This document shows, one piece after another, positions 1 to 9,029 of a DNA stretch of 39,249 nt. Where the stretch lies: positions 1 through 39,249 of the forward strand of contig NZ_CANRPM010000024.1 in the NCBI RefSeq assembly GCF_947632445.1, read 5' to 3'. The stretch comes from an uncultured Bacteroides sp. (GTDB lineage: Bacteria > Bacteroidota > Bacteroidia > Bacteroidales > Bacteroidaceae). Made by a program: the position numbers and the translations under genes. The notes under the pieces were generated by a model. It worked only from the letters and a program-made list of their open reading frames with translations. It was not told where the DNA came from and did no database searches. Within the stretch, counting starts at the first letter, position 1. Each line of letters opens with the position of its first letter.

Positions 1-155
1 AGTTGGCAGATACGCATCTGTAAGTTGGCAGATACGCATCTGTAAGTTGGCAGATACGCATCTGTAAGTTGGCAGATACGCATCTGTAAGTTGGCAGATG
101 CGCATCTGTAAGTTGGCAGATACGCATCTGTAGGTTATGCAGATACGCATCTGTA
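1..155. repeat. Tandem 22-bp palindromic repeat array, 7 units, truncated by the window edge
   Basis: Six 22-bp units run head to tail from base 1, followed by a diverged 23-bp seventh unit that ends at 155. Each unit holds the near-palindrome cagatacgcatctg; in the fifth unit (89-110) it becomes the perfect palindrome cagatgcgcatctg. Unit-to-unit identity is almost complete, so the array is recently amplified or homogenised. It lies immediately downstream of the stop codon of the MaoC-like gene and probably continues left of the window. The role is unknown. It could form hairpins that stop or protect transcripts, or be a repeated protein-binding site. Confidence 0.95.
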
Positions 156-164
156 AGTTTGATA

Positions 165-629
165 TTAATTGAAATAGTAAAGGAAGACAGCCACGCCTTC
201 GAGCGCTTTTTTCTTCTCGCCCTCGATTTCGATAGTGAATTTGATTTCGGCCTTTGCCACGCCGCGCAAATTGGTCAGCGACTGAAGCGTTGTCACCAGA
301 CGGATGCTCTGGCCCGACAGGACGGCCTGGCCAAACTTCATCTTTTCGATGCCATAGTTAATCATCATCTTCAGATTGTTCACCTCCATAATTTGGTTCC
401 ACAAATAGGGCAGCATGGAAAGGGTCAGATAGCCGTGCACAATGGTGCTCTTGAAGGGGCTTTCGGCCTTGGCACGTTCGGTGTCGACGTGTATCCACTG
501 GTGGTCCAGTGTGGCGTCGGCAAAAAGATTGATACGCTCCTGCGGAATCTGCACATATTCGGACACACCAATCTGCTGGCCTACCAGCTTCTCGAATTCT
601 TCATACGAATTAATAATCACTTTTTCCAT
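165..629 (-). CDS. MaoC-like (R)-specific enoyl-CoA hydratase / dehydratase family protein
   Basis: A 154-aa hot-dog-fold protein of the MaoC dehydratase family, which typically hydrates trans-2-enoyl-CoA to (R)-3-hydroxyacyl-CoA. The hydratase signature is clear: FADATLDHQWIHVD, with the usual Asp and His, followed by the conserved IVHGYLTLSML stretch. The length matches single-domain MaoC proteins. I place the start at the ATG at 629, where the family's N-terminus begins; the frame extends further upstream only through a GTG codon. It appears to be a single-gene unit and the 22-bp repeat array follows its stop. The family call is secure; the physiological substrate is not. Confidence 0.88.
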   Translation of the reverse strand: MEKVIINSYEEFEKLVGQQIGVSEYVQIPQERINLFADATLDHQWIHVDTERAKAESPFKSTIVHGYLTLSMLPYLWNQIMEVNNLKMMINYGIEKMKFGQAVLSGQSIRLVTTLQSLTNLRGVAKAEIKFTIEIEGEKKKALEGVAVFLYYFN

Positions 630-758
630 AGATATCTTATATATTGTTACAGCTTTTGATTTTGGCACGGCAAATATCGCATTTTCTCAACAAATGGCAA
701 AGAATTTAACCGGACGAATGCACCCATTTAAACAAGTTTCGGCTATACTCGCCGTTAA

Positions 759-1538
759 TTACTGCTTTTCGGTGAGGTATTTCCAGTAGCGGACGGGCAT
801 ATCCTGACGGTGTTTGCGCGGATTGAGTCGCTCGCGGATGCAAATAGCCTTGAAATACGTCTGCCAAAGCTGCTGGAAGAGGCGCTCGTCGGGATCCATC
901 AGGTGCTCGTTCAGGCGACCGGTGAGCAGGTGGGTGGCAGCGGGGATGTCGGAGTCGTCGAAGGTGACGTGGCGCACCTCGTTTCCGTCGTAGTAAAAGC
1001 CGTAGGCGCGACTCACGTCGTAGATTAGCCAGCGTTGGTCGGCCAGACGGTCGCGGAAGTGGTCGACAACCAACGGCAGAGCGTTCTTCACCGGCTCGAC
1101 AGCGGCGAAGTAGATACCGTCCGCCGCCTTCTGGAAGCGGATGAATTGGATGAGATGCCACTTTTCCGTCTCCACACGCTTCCACATGCGGGCAAAAGCC
1201 AGCACGTCGGGATCGGCAAAGTTCGTCTCAATGGAACTCGGCGCGTCGATAACTTTACAGATGTAGCGGAAGAGCACGATAGGCGTTTCTGCCTCCTCGG
1301 CCAGCCAGCAGCGGGTCAGGCAACGCAAGGCGCCTGCCGAGAGCTTCTTCTCCAGCCCGCGCCAGACGCGACGGGCCTTCTCGGCGTCGGTCACCACCGT
1401 GAACGCTTCGTCATGGAAAAGCGGAAGCGGCTCACCCTCCACCGACAAGACGTCGGGGAAGGTGCGCCGCGCATAGGCTTCGAAGACAGCCGTCAGCAGG
1501 CCGTCGAAGGAATTATCAAACTGAAAAACGGTCTGCAT
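759..1538 (-). CDS. TIGR03915/DUF4130 family protein, putative DNA metabolism partner of the radical SAM gene
   Basis: A 259-aa soluble protein that resembles the DUF4130 / TIGR03915 family ('probable DNA metabolism protein'), judged from overall pattern such as the FRYICKVIDAP, WHLIQFIRFQ and VVDHFRDRLADQRW segments. In many genomes this family sits directly beside a TIGR03916 radical SAM protein, and the two are thought to work together in DNA repair or modification. Here the radical SAM gene lies on the same strand at 4900-6168, but a tricorn-like protease gene is placed between them. The gene starts 10 bp after the protease stop codon, so the three are probably co-transcribed. The exact reaction is unknown. 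Confidence 0.82.
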   Translation of the reverse strand: MQTVFQFDNSFDGLLTAVFEAYARRTFPDVLSVEGEPLPLFHDEAFTVVTDAEKARRVWRGLEKKLSAGALRCLTRCWLAEEAETPIVLFRYICKVIDAPSSIETNFADPDVLAFARMWKRVETEKWHLIQFIRFQKAADGIYFAAVEPVKNALPLVVDHFRDRLADQRWLIYDVSRAYGFYYDGNEVRHVTFDDSDIPAATHLLTGRLNEHLMDPDERLFQQLWQTYFKAICIRERLNPRKHRQDMPVRYWKYLTEKQ

Positions 1539-1548
1539 CGAATGCCGC

Positions 1549-4500
1549 CTACTGCTTGTCTAACTGCTTCAGCATCTCCTCCACAGCACGCTCCAGCTGG
1601 GTATCTTCGCCGCGCAGCTGCGATTCGGGTGAGTTGTAGACTTCGATGTCGGGTTGCAACTGGTGATTTTCCAGGTAGCGGCCGTTCTCGTCTTTCACAC
1701 CTACCTGCGGAATGCCGAAGACAAGCGACGAGTCAAGCTGACGTTCCCACCATACGGCGGTCATCGTACCCGGCACGGGGGCACCGATAAGTTTACCCAG
1801 ACCCAGCGTCTTGTAGACTACGGGGAAACCGTGGGCATTCGAATAGTTGTTCTCGCACATCAATACGCACGAAGGTTTCAGCCAGCGGTTGAAGGGGTCG
1901 CTGCCGATGTACTGCCCACGCGGTTCGAAACGCTGATATTCCTTGCCACTGAGCAGCACGGCCAAGTCTTCGTGCAACCATCCGCCACCATTGTGGCGCA
2001 CGTCCACGATGACAGCCTCCTTATTGCGGCAGCGTCCCAGCAGTTCGGAGTAGACTTCACGGAAACTCTGGCTGTCCATGCTCTTGACGTGCACGTAGCC
2101 CACACGTCCGCCAGACAGATGGTCCACCATCTCACGCCGTTGCTCCACCCATCGCTTGTACAGCAGGCCCGAAACGGTACCTGGTGACACAGGCTTCACC
2201 TGCTCGTCGAAGCGCTTGCCCGTAGCGGGATCATAGACGGAAAGCATGACGCGTTTGCCCACCTTACCGGCCAGCAACGGGAAATAATCCTCACCTGCTT
2301 TCACCGGCTGCCCGTCTATCTGTTCAATGAGGCAACCCGCCTTCACCCGGCAACCGGCCTTGGATAGCGGGCCCTGCTTCAGCACCTCGGCCACTTTCAG
2401 GCCATCGCCTTGATACTGTTCGTCGAAGAAGACGCCCAGTTCGGCTACTGTCGGTGCCGACATCTGTGCGCTGTAGCGTGCACCCGTGTGCGAACCGTTC
2501 AGCTCACCCAGCAGTTCGGACAGCATTTCCTGGAAGTCGTAGTTGTTGTTGATGTGCGGCAGGTAGCGTTCATAGGCCTTGCGGTAGCCGTCCCAATCGA
2601 CACCATGCAGATCGGGGTCGTAGAACTTGTCTTTCACCTGACGCCAAATGTGTTCGAAGATGTAGGCGCGTTCTTCGGCCATCCGGTAACGGAAGTCAGC
2701 AGCGAAGCTCACGTTGTCCACCTTGCTTTCGGAAACGGTGACTTTCTTGATTGTTCCACCGGAGAGCAGGTAGATGTATTTGCCGTCCTTGTCGATGGAC
2801 ATACTGCCGCCGCCCACATTCTTGATAAGCAGTTTGGTAGAATTATCACGGAAGTTGCGCTCCCACAAGTCATATCCGCCTTCAAAGGCAGCGCAGTAGT
2901 ACAGCTTGTCACCCTTGGGCGTCAGTACGGCGTCGCCCATGTGCGAGGAGTTAATGGTAAGCCGCTTGACGCGGTCCTTGCGGTTCTCCAAGTCGAAGAC
3001 GAGGGGCTCCACTTCTTCGTCTTTCTTCTCATCCTTGGCCTTCTTTTTATCTTTTTTCTTGTCTTTTTCCTCTCTCTCAGCCTTTTCTTTCGCTTCCTTC
3101 TCTTCTTTCTCTGCCTCTTCCATCAGGGCGAACTCCTCTTTGGAGAGATTAAACTTGTCGTAGGCCTCAGCATCGAAAAACATGATATACATATCGTCTT
3201 CCGCTCCCCAGCTGCCGTGACTACGATAGCCCGCACGGTCGGACGACCAAATCATGGCCTTGCCACCCAGAACCCATTTCGGATTGTTGTCGGAATATCC
3301 ACTCTCGGTCAGGTTCGTCATTTCGCCGCTACCGTCAGCCTTCACCAGCACGATATCGGTGTTGTTCCATCCGCCCACGCTGATGTACTTGGCCAGAAAC
3401 CAGCGGCTGTCTGGTGACCACTGATAGGTCTGGTCGCCGTCGGAGTACGAATAATTGTACTTGCCGTCGAGCACCGTCCGCACCTTGCGCGACTTCAAAT
3501 TAATGACGCACAGCGTGGTACGACCTTCGAGAAAGGCCACTTCCTTACCGTCGGGTGAGAAGGTGAGTTGGAAGGACGTCCGTCCCGAAACCACCAGCGG
3601 TTCTTCCTCCACACCGACAGCATAGGTGAAAAGCTTCTCTTCCTTGTCGGTCAGGCGAGCCATATAAATACCCCACACACCATCGCGCTCGGCGGAGTAG
3701 ACCAGTGAGCGGCCGTCGGGGCTGAAGCTCAGGTTACGTTCCTGCTGGGGCGTGTCAGTAATGCGACGGGTAGTTTCATACTCCATTGAGGTAACGTAGA
3801 CATCGCCATGCACGATAAAAGCTACCTCCTTGCCACCGGGCGACACAGCTATATCTGTCGCCCCACCACGCAGCAACTGGTTCACTACGTCGCGTTCCAG
3901 ACGGTCAGAAACGATGGAAACGGCCACCTTTCGCGGTTTTTCACCCTCGCGCAGGGTGTAGAGCTCGCCGTCGTATGTATAGCATAACAGACCATCCGCA
4001 GACACGGTGAGCGAGCGGACGGGATGGGTGGAGTGATACGTCAGCTGGTGTTTCTCCGAACCGCCGACCGCAGCCTTCCATACGTTGAAGCTGCCACTCT
4101 CCTCGCTCAGATAATAGAAGGAATGGCCGTCGGGTGCCCACACGGGTTCGCGATCTTCGCCGGCAAAGTTGGTTATTTTCTGATAGGAACGCTCCCCGTC
4201 GAGGGTACACAGCCAGATGTCTTTCGTAATAGACGACTGGTGATGCTTGCGCCAGGGGTCTTCATACCCCTTCTGATCTTGATAGAGCAGGCGGCTACCG
4301 TCCTTACTGAACGAAAGTTTCTGCATGGCCAGCGACGAGAAGAGCACAGGCCGCCCGCCTTCAGTGCTCACCGCATAGATTTGCGGAAAGAGGGATGAAG
4401 GAAACTGGCTGTCCTTCACGTCGGGGCGAATGGAGGCTGTAAAAAGCACCGTCGTGTCGTCCTTGAAGGTCTCAGGATATTCGTTGCCCGAGTGGGTGGT

Positions 4501-4806
4501 AAGGCGTCGGGGTGCCCCTCCCTCACGGGATACCACATAAACGTCGAAACTACCTTCACGATCGGACGCAAAGGCGATGTAACGACCGTCGGGTGACCAC
4601 ACAGGATGTGTATCGTGCTTGGGGTTTGTGGTGAACTGGACGGCCCGCCCGCCTTCAGCAGGAACGGTATAGATGTCACCTTTGTAGGTGAAAGCTATCT
4701 CCCGTCCGTCGGGCGACAAGGCGGGATAACGCAGCCACAGGGGTGCGTTGTCTGCCTGAGCCCACAGGGAGCAACAGGCAAAAAGGGGTAACAGAAGTTT
4801 CTTCAT
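1549..4806 (-). CDS. Tricorn-type S41 peptidase with PD40 beta-propeller repeats, exported
   Basis: A 1085-aa protein with an N-terminal signal peptide (residues 1-18, hydrophobic run ending at WAQA). Two groups of WD40-like PD40 repeats follow, with many SPDG(R/K) turns across residues 25-530. A highly charged Glu/Lys linker spans about 560-600. A PDZ-like segment near 770-860 (AEVLKQGPLSKAGCRV) precedes a C-terminal S41 peptidase domain. The latter shows YVHVKSM, the VDVRHNGGGW oxyanion region and NYSNAHGFP, where the nucleophilic Ser is expected. This order matches tricorn-like proteases, which degrade peptides; here the enzyme should act in the periplasm. It lies between two genes that are usually adjacent. 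Confidence 0.93.
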   Translation of the reverse strand: MKKLLLPLFACCSLWAQADNAPLWLRYPALSPDGREIAFTYKGDIYTVPAEGGRAVQFTTNPKHDTHPVWSPDGRYIAFASDREGSFDVYVVSREGGAPRRLTTHSGNEYPETFKDDTTVLFTASIRPDVKDSQFPSSLFPQIYAVSTEGGRPVLFSSLAMQKLSFSKDGSRLLYQDQKGYEDPWRKHHQSSITKDIWLCTLDGERSYQKITNFAGEDREPVWAPDGHSFYYLSEESGSFNVWKAAVGGSEKHQLTYHSTHPVRSLTVSADGLLCYTYDGELYTLREGEKPRKVAVSIVSDRLERDVVNQLLRGGATDIAVSPGGKEVAFIVHGDVYVTSMEYETTRRITDTPQQERNLSFSPDGRSLVYSAERDGVWGIYMARLTDKEEKLFTYAVGVEEEPLVVSGRTSFQLTFSPDGKEVAFLEGRTTLCVINLKSRKVRTVLDGKYNYSYSDGDQTYQWSPDSRWFLAKYISVGGWNNTDIVLVKADGSGEMTNLTESGYSDNNPKWVLGGKAMIWSSDRAGYRSHGSWGAEDDMYIMFFDAEAYDKFNLSKEEFALMEEAEKEEKEAKEKAEREEKDKKKDKKKAKDEKKDEEVEPLVFDLENRKDRVKRLTINSSHMGDAVLTPKGDKLYYCAAFEGGYDLWERNFRDNSTKLLIKNVGGGSMSIDKDGKYIYLLSGGTIKKVTVSESKVDNVSFAADFRYRMAEERAYIFEHIWRQVKDKFYDPDLHGVDWDGYRKAYERYLPHINNNYDFQEMLSELLGELNGSHTGARYSAQMSAPTVAELGVFFDEQYQGDGLKVAEVLKQGPLSKAGCRVKAGCLIEQIDGQPVKAGEDYFPLLAGKVGKRVMLSVYDPATGKRFDEQVKPVSPGTVSGLLYKRWVEQRREMVDHLSGGRVGYVHVKSMDSQSFREVYSELLGRCRNKEAVIVDVRHNGGGWLHEDLAVLLSGKEYQRFEPRGQYIGSDPFNRWLKPSCVLMCENNYSNAHGFPVVYKTLGLGKLIGAPVPGTMTAVWWERQLDSSLVFGIPQVGVKDENGRYLENHQLQPDIEVYNSPESQLRGEDTQLERAVEEMLKQLDKQ

Positions 4807-4869
4807 AAATCAATAGATGGTAAACGAATTGTTATTAGGCTTCGAAAATAATCATTTTATTCCAATTGA

Positions 4870-4907
4870 GCGAATAAATAGAGAAACTTCTCGCCCAATC
4901 TATTCGC
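4870..4907. other. Nested inverted repeat at the 3' end of the radical SAM gene
   Basis: An outer 7-bp inverted repeat (gcgaata / tattcgc) encloses a perfect inner hairpin (gagaaacttctc). It overlaps the stop codon of the radical SAM gene and lies in the 93-bp gap before the protease gene. It could weaken read-through or stabilise an RNA end. No U-tract follows, so I do not call it a terminator. Confidence 0.4.
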
Positions 4908-6168
4908 CATTCCCGAAGTCCAGCGTCAGTTGTCTATCGTTATCGGTCTTTGTATTTCGCTTCACCAGCAGGCGGCGCACTCCCTGGGGCGTCAACTCGT
5001 TCACCGTCAGCATGGGCAGTTCACTGCAAATGATGAAGTATTGCGCTTTCTTCATCACCGCTCCCAACTTCTTCAACTGGTAGCAGCCCAGCCGTCCGAA
5101 GCGGCGCGAAGCCACGATGAGACGGGCGGACTTCACCCCGATGCCCGGCACGCGGAGTAGCATCTCGTAGTCGGCCCGGTTCACGTCGACAGGGAATTGC
5201 TCAGGGTGGCGTAAGGCCCATGCCAGCTTTGGATCCACCTCCAAGTCGAGGTCGGGATGGGCATCGTCCACAATTTCGTCCACCTTGAACTGGTAAAAGC
5301 GCATCAACCAGTCGGCCTGGTAGAGACGGTTCTCGCGCACCAGCGGCGGCTGCTTCAGAACAGGCAGGCGCGGGTCGTAGGCATTGACAGGCACGTAGCC
5401 CGAATAGTAAACACGGCGCATCGTGGGTTGACCATAGAGAGCCGACGATAAGCGCAGGATGTCCTTGTCCGTCTCATTCGTGGCGCCCACAATCATCTGC
5501 GTACTCTGTCCGGCCGGTACAAAGCGTGGCGCATGGCGGAACTTCTTCCGCTCCTCATGGTTCTCCAGCACTCCCTGCCGGATGTATCGCATAGGGGCAT
5601 ACACGCTGCGATGATCCTTCTCAGGTGCCAGCAGTTTCAGGTTCTCCTCCTTGGGAATTTCGACATTCACGCTCAGGCGATCGGCATAGAGCCCTGCCTC
5701 GTGCACCAGCTCCTGCGAAGCTCCGGGTATGTTCTTCAGGTGAATGTATCCGTTGAAACGATGTATTGTCCGCAGATCCTTGGCCACACGCACCAGACGT
5801 TCCATGGTGTAGTCGGGGTTCCGCACCACGCCGCTGCTCAGGAAAAGCCCCTCAATGTAGTTGCGGCGGTAGAACTCCATGGTGAGTTCCACCAGCTCGG
5901 TCACCGACAACGTGGCCCGTGGTATGTCGTTGCTGCGTCGATTAATGCAATAGGCACAGTCGTAAATGCAATAGTTGGTAAGCATCACCTTGAGCAAGGA
6001 GATGCAGCGTCCGTCCTCGGCAAAGCTGTGGCAGATCCCCACTCCACCCACCGTATTGCCCACCATGCATGCCTTACCGCGGCGCACGGTGCCGCTCGAC
6101 GAGCACGACACATCATATTTAGCCGACTCGGCCAACACCTTCAGTTTGTGGAGCACTTGTTCGTTCAT
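4900..6168 (-). CDS. Putative DNA modification/repair radical SAM protein (TIGR03916 family)
   Basis: A 422-aa radical SAM enzyme. The 4Fe-4S cluster motif CIYDCAYC (C67, C71, C74) binds S-adenosylmethionine and the cluster. The C-terminal part carries a helix-hairpin-helix DNA-binding motif (LLRVPGIGVKSARLIV, about residues 345-360). This pairing is the hallmark of TIGR03916, annotated as a putative DNA modification/repair protein. I chose the ATG at 6168 (MNEQ...), because the frame continues upstream only to a GTG and the family starts here. A -7 box lies 27 bp upstream. Its usual partner (DUF4130) is downstream beyond the protease gene. Confidence 0.9.
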   Translation of the reverse strand: MNEQVLHKLKVLAESAKYDVSCSSSGTVRRGKACMVGNTVGGVGICHSFAEDGRCISLLKVMLTNYCIYDCAYCINRRSNDIPRATLSVTELVELTMEFYRRNYIEGLFLSSGVVRNPDYTMERLVRVAKDLRTIHRFNGYIHLKNIPGASQELVHEAGLYADRLSVNVEIPKEENLKLLAPEKDHRSVYAPMRYIRQGVLENHEERKKFRHAPRFVPAGQSTQMIVGATNETDKDILRLSSALYGQPTMRRVYYSGYVPVNAYDPRLPVLKQPPLVRENRLYQADWLMRFYQFKVDEIVDDAHPDLDLEVDPKLAWALRHPEQFPVDVNRADYEMLLRVPGIGVKSARLIVASRRFGRLGCYQLKKLGAVMKKAQYFIICSELPMLTVNELTPQGVRRLLVKRNTKTDNDRQLTLDFGNGE

Positions 6169-6194
6169 CTGTCTTCCTTTCACCCATTTTCCTG

Positions 6195-6202
6195 CAAAGG
6201 TA
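6195..6202 (-). promoter_or_regulatory. Bacteroidota -7 promoter element for the radical SAM operon
   Basis: TACCTTTG on the minus strand matches TAnnTTTG and lies 27 bp upstream of the ATG at 6168. A T-rich stretch sits upstream, but no well-spaced -33 TTTG was found. Confidence 0.55.
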
Positions 6203-6360
6203 ACAGAAAAAATGGCTCATGTAACCCCAAAAAATATTTTTGAAACCGAAACGTACTTGTGCAGCCCTCAAGGGCAGGCTTCTTTTCCCGAAAAGCCGGC
6301 TACATTCGCGGCCGTAGAGGATTTGCCCGGAAAAATATTTCGAAAAAAACGGTCAGAGTT

Positions 6361-6390
6361 TTTGCAGTTTCAAATAAAGCTGTACCTTTG
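6361..6390 (+). promoter_or_regulatory. Promoter of tRNA-Thr
   Basis: A -33 TTTG (6361-6364) and a -7 TACCTTTG (6383-6390) are separated by 18 bp, a good match to the Bacteroidota sigma-ABfr promoter. The tRNA starts 22 bp downstream. Confidence 0.75.
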
Positions 6391-6412
6391 CACGCCGTAA
6401 GCTTAACACCCT

Positions 6413-6488
<76 letters not shown>

Positions 6489-6490
6489 CA

Positions 6491-6525
6491 AAAGAGATGC
6501 TTCCCGCCCGGACATCTCTTTTTTC
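6491..6525 (+). terminator. Rho-independent terminator after tRNA-Thr
   Basis: A 7-bp stem (agagatg 6493-6499 with catctct 6513-6519) is followed by a T-run, placed 3 bp after the tRNA CCA. Confidence 0.85.
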
Positions 6526-6541
6526 TTTTCAGACAAATGCG

Positions 6542-6549
6542 TACCTTTG
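6542..6549 (+). promoter_or_regulatory. -7 promoter element of mltG
   Basis: TACCTTTG matches TAnnTTTG and lies 23 bp before the mltG ATG, just past the tRNA terminator. This suggests mltG is transcribed separately from the tRNA. Confidence 0.7.
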
Positions 6550-6572
6550 CAGGGTAGAAAACATCGAGTTCC

Positions 6573-7604
6573 ATGACGAAAAAGAAAGCATTCTCCTTCA
6601 GCCTGCTCATCTTGGCAGCAGCCTGCGTCCTTGGTTTAGCCGCCGGTTATCGACTTTTGCTGGCCCCTCAGTTCCATCCGGGGGAAAAAACTTATATCTA
6701 TATAGACCGCGACGACACGGCTGACTCTGTCTACCACAAACTGCGCCAGACAGCTGCACCCGGCAACCTGACCGGCCTGCGCTGGGCGGCCCGCCTAAAG
6801 CAATACCCGAAGCACGTCAAGACCGGCCGTTACGCCATCTTCCCGGATGACAACGCCTACAACCTTCTTAACCGCCTCTTGCGCGGTCAACAGGAACCGA
6901 TGAACTTAGTCATCGGCAGCGTGCGCACGCTGGACAGATTGGCCCGCAACGTAGGCAGCCAATTGATGATAGACTCGGCAGAAATCATGCAGGCTCTGCG
7001 CGACACTGCCCGATGGAGCCGCCAGGGTTACACGCCTGAAACCCTACCCAGCCTGTTCATTCCCGAAACCTATCAAGTCTACTGGGACATGGACACGGAA
7101 GACTTTCTTGCCCGCATGAAGAAAGAACACAACCGCTTTTGGAACCAGTCCCGACGGGCCAAGGCCGACTCACTGAGCATGACACCTGTTGAAGTTGCAA
7201 TTCTTGCCTCCATCGTGGAGGAGGAAACCAATAACCGACAGGAGAAACCGATGGTAGCAGGGCTCTACATCAATCGCCTGCGCATCGGCATCCCTCTGCA
7301 AGCCGACCCCACCGTGAAGTTTGCCCTACAAGACTTCTCGCTCCGCCGTATCACCAACGCCCACCTGAATTTCCCCTCGCCCTACAACACCTACCTTAAT
7401 GTCGGACTTCCGCCAGGTCCCATCCGAATTCCCTCGCCCGCCGGCATCGACGCTGTCCTCAACTACGCACGCCACAACTATATCTATATGTGTGCTAAAG
7501 AAGATTTCTCGGGTACACACAATTTTGCATCAACCTACGCCGAACACATGCAAAATGCCCGAAAATACTGGAACATGCTGAACAAAAGAAAGATTTTCAA
7601 ATAA
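6573..7604 (+). CDS. mltG: Endolytic murein transglycosylase MltG (YceG-like)
   Basis: A 343-aa inner-membrane protein that cuts nascent glycan strands and so limits their length during peptidoglycan synthesis. One N-terminal transmembrane segment spans about residues 6-30. A LysM-like region follows, then the YceG catalytic domain. The active-site stretch is ILASIVEEET (catalytic Glu expected at E216), and PLQADPTVKFAL and the GLPPGPIRIPS motif are conserved. The length fits the family. It has its own promoter after tRNA-Thr and is the last core gene before the accessory region. The identification is strong. Confidence 0.95.
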   Translation: MTKKKAFSFSLLILAAACVLGLAAGYRLLLAPQFHPGEKTYIYIDRDDTADSVYHKLRQTAAPGNLTGLRWAARLKQYPKHVKTGRYAIFPDDNAYNLLNRLLRGQQEPMNLVIGSVRTLDRLARNVGSQLMIDSAEIMQALRDTARWSRQGYTPETLPSLFIPETYQVYWDMDTEDFLARMKKEHNRFWNQSRRAKADSLSMTPVEVAILASIVEEETNNRQEKPMVAGLYINRLRIGIPLQADPTVKFALQDFSLRRITNAHLNFPSPYNTYLNVGLPPGPIRIPSPAGIDAVLNYARHNYIYMCAKEDFSGTHNFASTYAEHMQNARKYWNMLNKRKIFK

Positions 7605-7697
7605 ATCTGCACAATATCCATCAACAACCGGGACTGTTAGTTCACCATCGTTATAGATAGAGATGTGATGTGCATCATGTGAGCTGATAAAATGAAA

Positions 7698-8969
7698 CTA
7701 TTCCTCCCAAGTAATCAAATTCCGATCGAGAGGAATGAAATACTGAGAACCACGTTCACCTGTTATGATGTAGCTATTGGCAAGATGTTCGTCGAATTTC
7801 TCTACGAATGCCTTTCTTATGCGGGCGATATTCTCATTCAGTGCATTTCCCAAAGGGTTGACTACCTTAGTAATAGTGAGGTTGAGTCTGGCTTCGTCTG
7901 TATTGGGGCGTAGTTGTTTGTAGATATTGAAAAGCTCGTTGTAATAATCCTGCATGTGCTTGTAGATTATACCTTTTGGATAGCGCAGATACAGGAAATA
8001 GATTGCTTTGGGCAAGGCACCCATCTCGATTTCCATGTTATTGTAGTCAGGAAGGAAGATGCGATAGTCCGTAGTGATTATCATGCGAGACAACGGCTCC
8101 TGCTTGTCTATGAACTCATGTATTGCCATCAACGAAACGCCTTCAAGTCTGAGCTTCTGAACGGTCATACGAAGTTCTCGCAGGACTTTTGCCGTCTCGA
8201 TTAGACTCTGTTCCTCGGCTAATTCTTCTGTTTTCTCTGGAATGTTTTCGTTGTCAGACATTCTGGAGTACTTGCCTTCATGACGCTTAGCCGATCCAAG
8301 AAGACGTTCCAACCATCCTTTTTTGCTGTTTGATGTTTGATGCTGCTTACGATGAATATTTCTCTCTTCTTCACGACATACTTTAAGAGTAGAAGGATCT
8401 TCGGAAGGACAAGATATCGACAATTCATTGTCATTTATAAACTCCATTTCCAGACATGCAGAATGACATGATGTGGGAGCTAAAGGTTGGTTACACATTA
8501 TCTCCCGATAATATGATTCACGCCTTTCTACCACCAAACGCATCAGACTTTCAAGAGATTTCGCATTATTAGTGAAATCTATATCTGATAGCAGTACCTG
8601 CAAGAACTTAGCATCACCATGATATCCTTCCTGCATCCCTTCAAAGACAAACGATGGCATCAGGTTCTTCCTCGTGTCATCATCTGAAATATATGGAACG
8701 AATGCATTACTCCGAACTCCAGTTACAAGGAGTTTTGGGGATAGGTAAGGAGCATAGTACCTGACCTTTGCTTCAATATCATGTTCTCTCAATAAGTATG
8801 GCAGGTAGTAAAAATCCATACCTATATTTGCAAACATGGATTTCAAATCAAAATAATTATTGCGGATGAAGTTATTCGCATCTGCATCATAGCCATTCTC
8901 GATGTAGAACACCTGATTGTGATCCGGCCGAAACGGTAATTCCTTGAATAGTATTTCTTTCACTGCCAT
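7698..8969 (-). CDS. Unrecognised 423-aa protein, downstream partner of the vWA gene
   Basis: I do not recognise this family. No signal peptide or membrane segment is visible. The N-terminal half (1-170) is globular. The middle (about 190-260) is Cys-, Ser- and Lys-rich and probably disordered; it contains a short amphipathic motif, SKKGWLERLLGSAKR. The C-terminal part (about 265-423) begins with a helical stretch (ETAKVLRELRMTVQKLRLEG) and ends in an alpha/beta region that looks like a compact winged-helix-type module, judged by eye only. The gene follows the vWA gene by 60 bp on the same strand, so they form a two-gene operon. The motif KKGhLxxLhG also occurs at the vWA C-terminus. A role as effector or adaptor of the vWA protein is inference. 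Confidence 0.75.
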   Translation of the reverse strand: MAVKEILFKELPFRPDHNQVFYIENGYDADANNFIRNNYFDLKSMFANIGMDFYYLPYLLREHDIEAKVRYYAPYLSPKLLVTGVRSNAFVPYISDDDTRKNLMPSFVFEGMQEGYHGDAKFLQVLLSDIDFTNNAKSLESLMRLVVERRESYYREIMCNQPLAPTSCHSACLEMEFINDNELSISCPSEDPSTLKVCREEERNIHRKQHQTSNSKKGWLERLLGSAKRHEGKYSRMSDNENIPEKTEELAEEQSLIETAKVLRELRMTVQKLRLEGVSLMAIHEFIDKQEPLSRMIITTDYRIFLPDYNNMEIEMGALPKAIYFLYLRYPKGIIYKHMQDYYNELFNIYKQLRPNTDEARLNLTITKVVNPLGNALNENIARIRKAFVEKFDEHLANSYIITGERGSQYFIPLDRNLITWEE

Positions 8970-9029
8970 TACTTTATTTCTTGTTTGTGCGCCGGCAAGA
9001 AAAACCTTGCCAGCGCAATTGTTATTATG

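Noticed and set aside
1..155. CRISPR array
   Set aside because: The units are contiguous with no unique spacers and the repeat is only 22 bp.
2410..3417. A 335-codon plus-strand open frame
   Set aside because: It is the antisense of the tricorn-type protease gene, whose motifs are unmistakable; the translation is repetitive hydrophobic sequence from the Glu/Lys linker.
5533..6243. A 236-codon plus-strand open frame
   Set aside because: Antisense to the radical SAM gene, which has the CxxxCxxC cluster motif and the helix-hairpin-helix.
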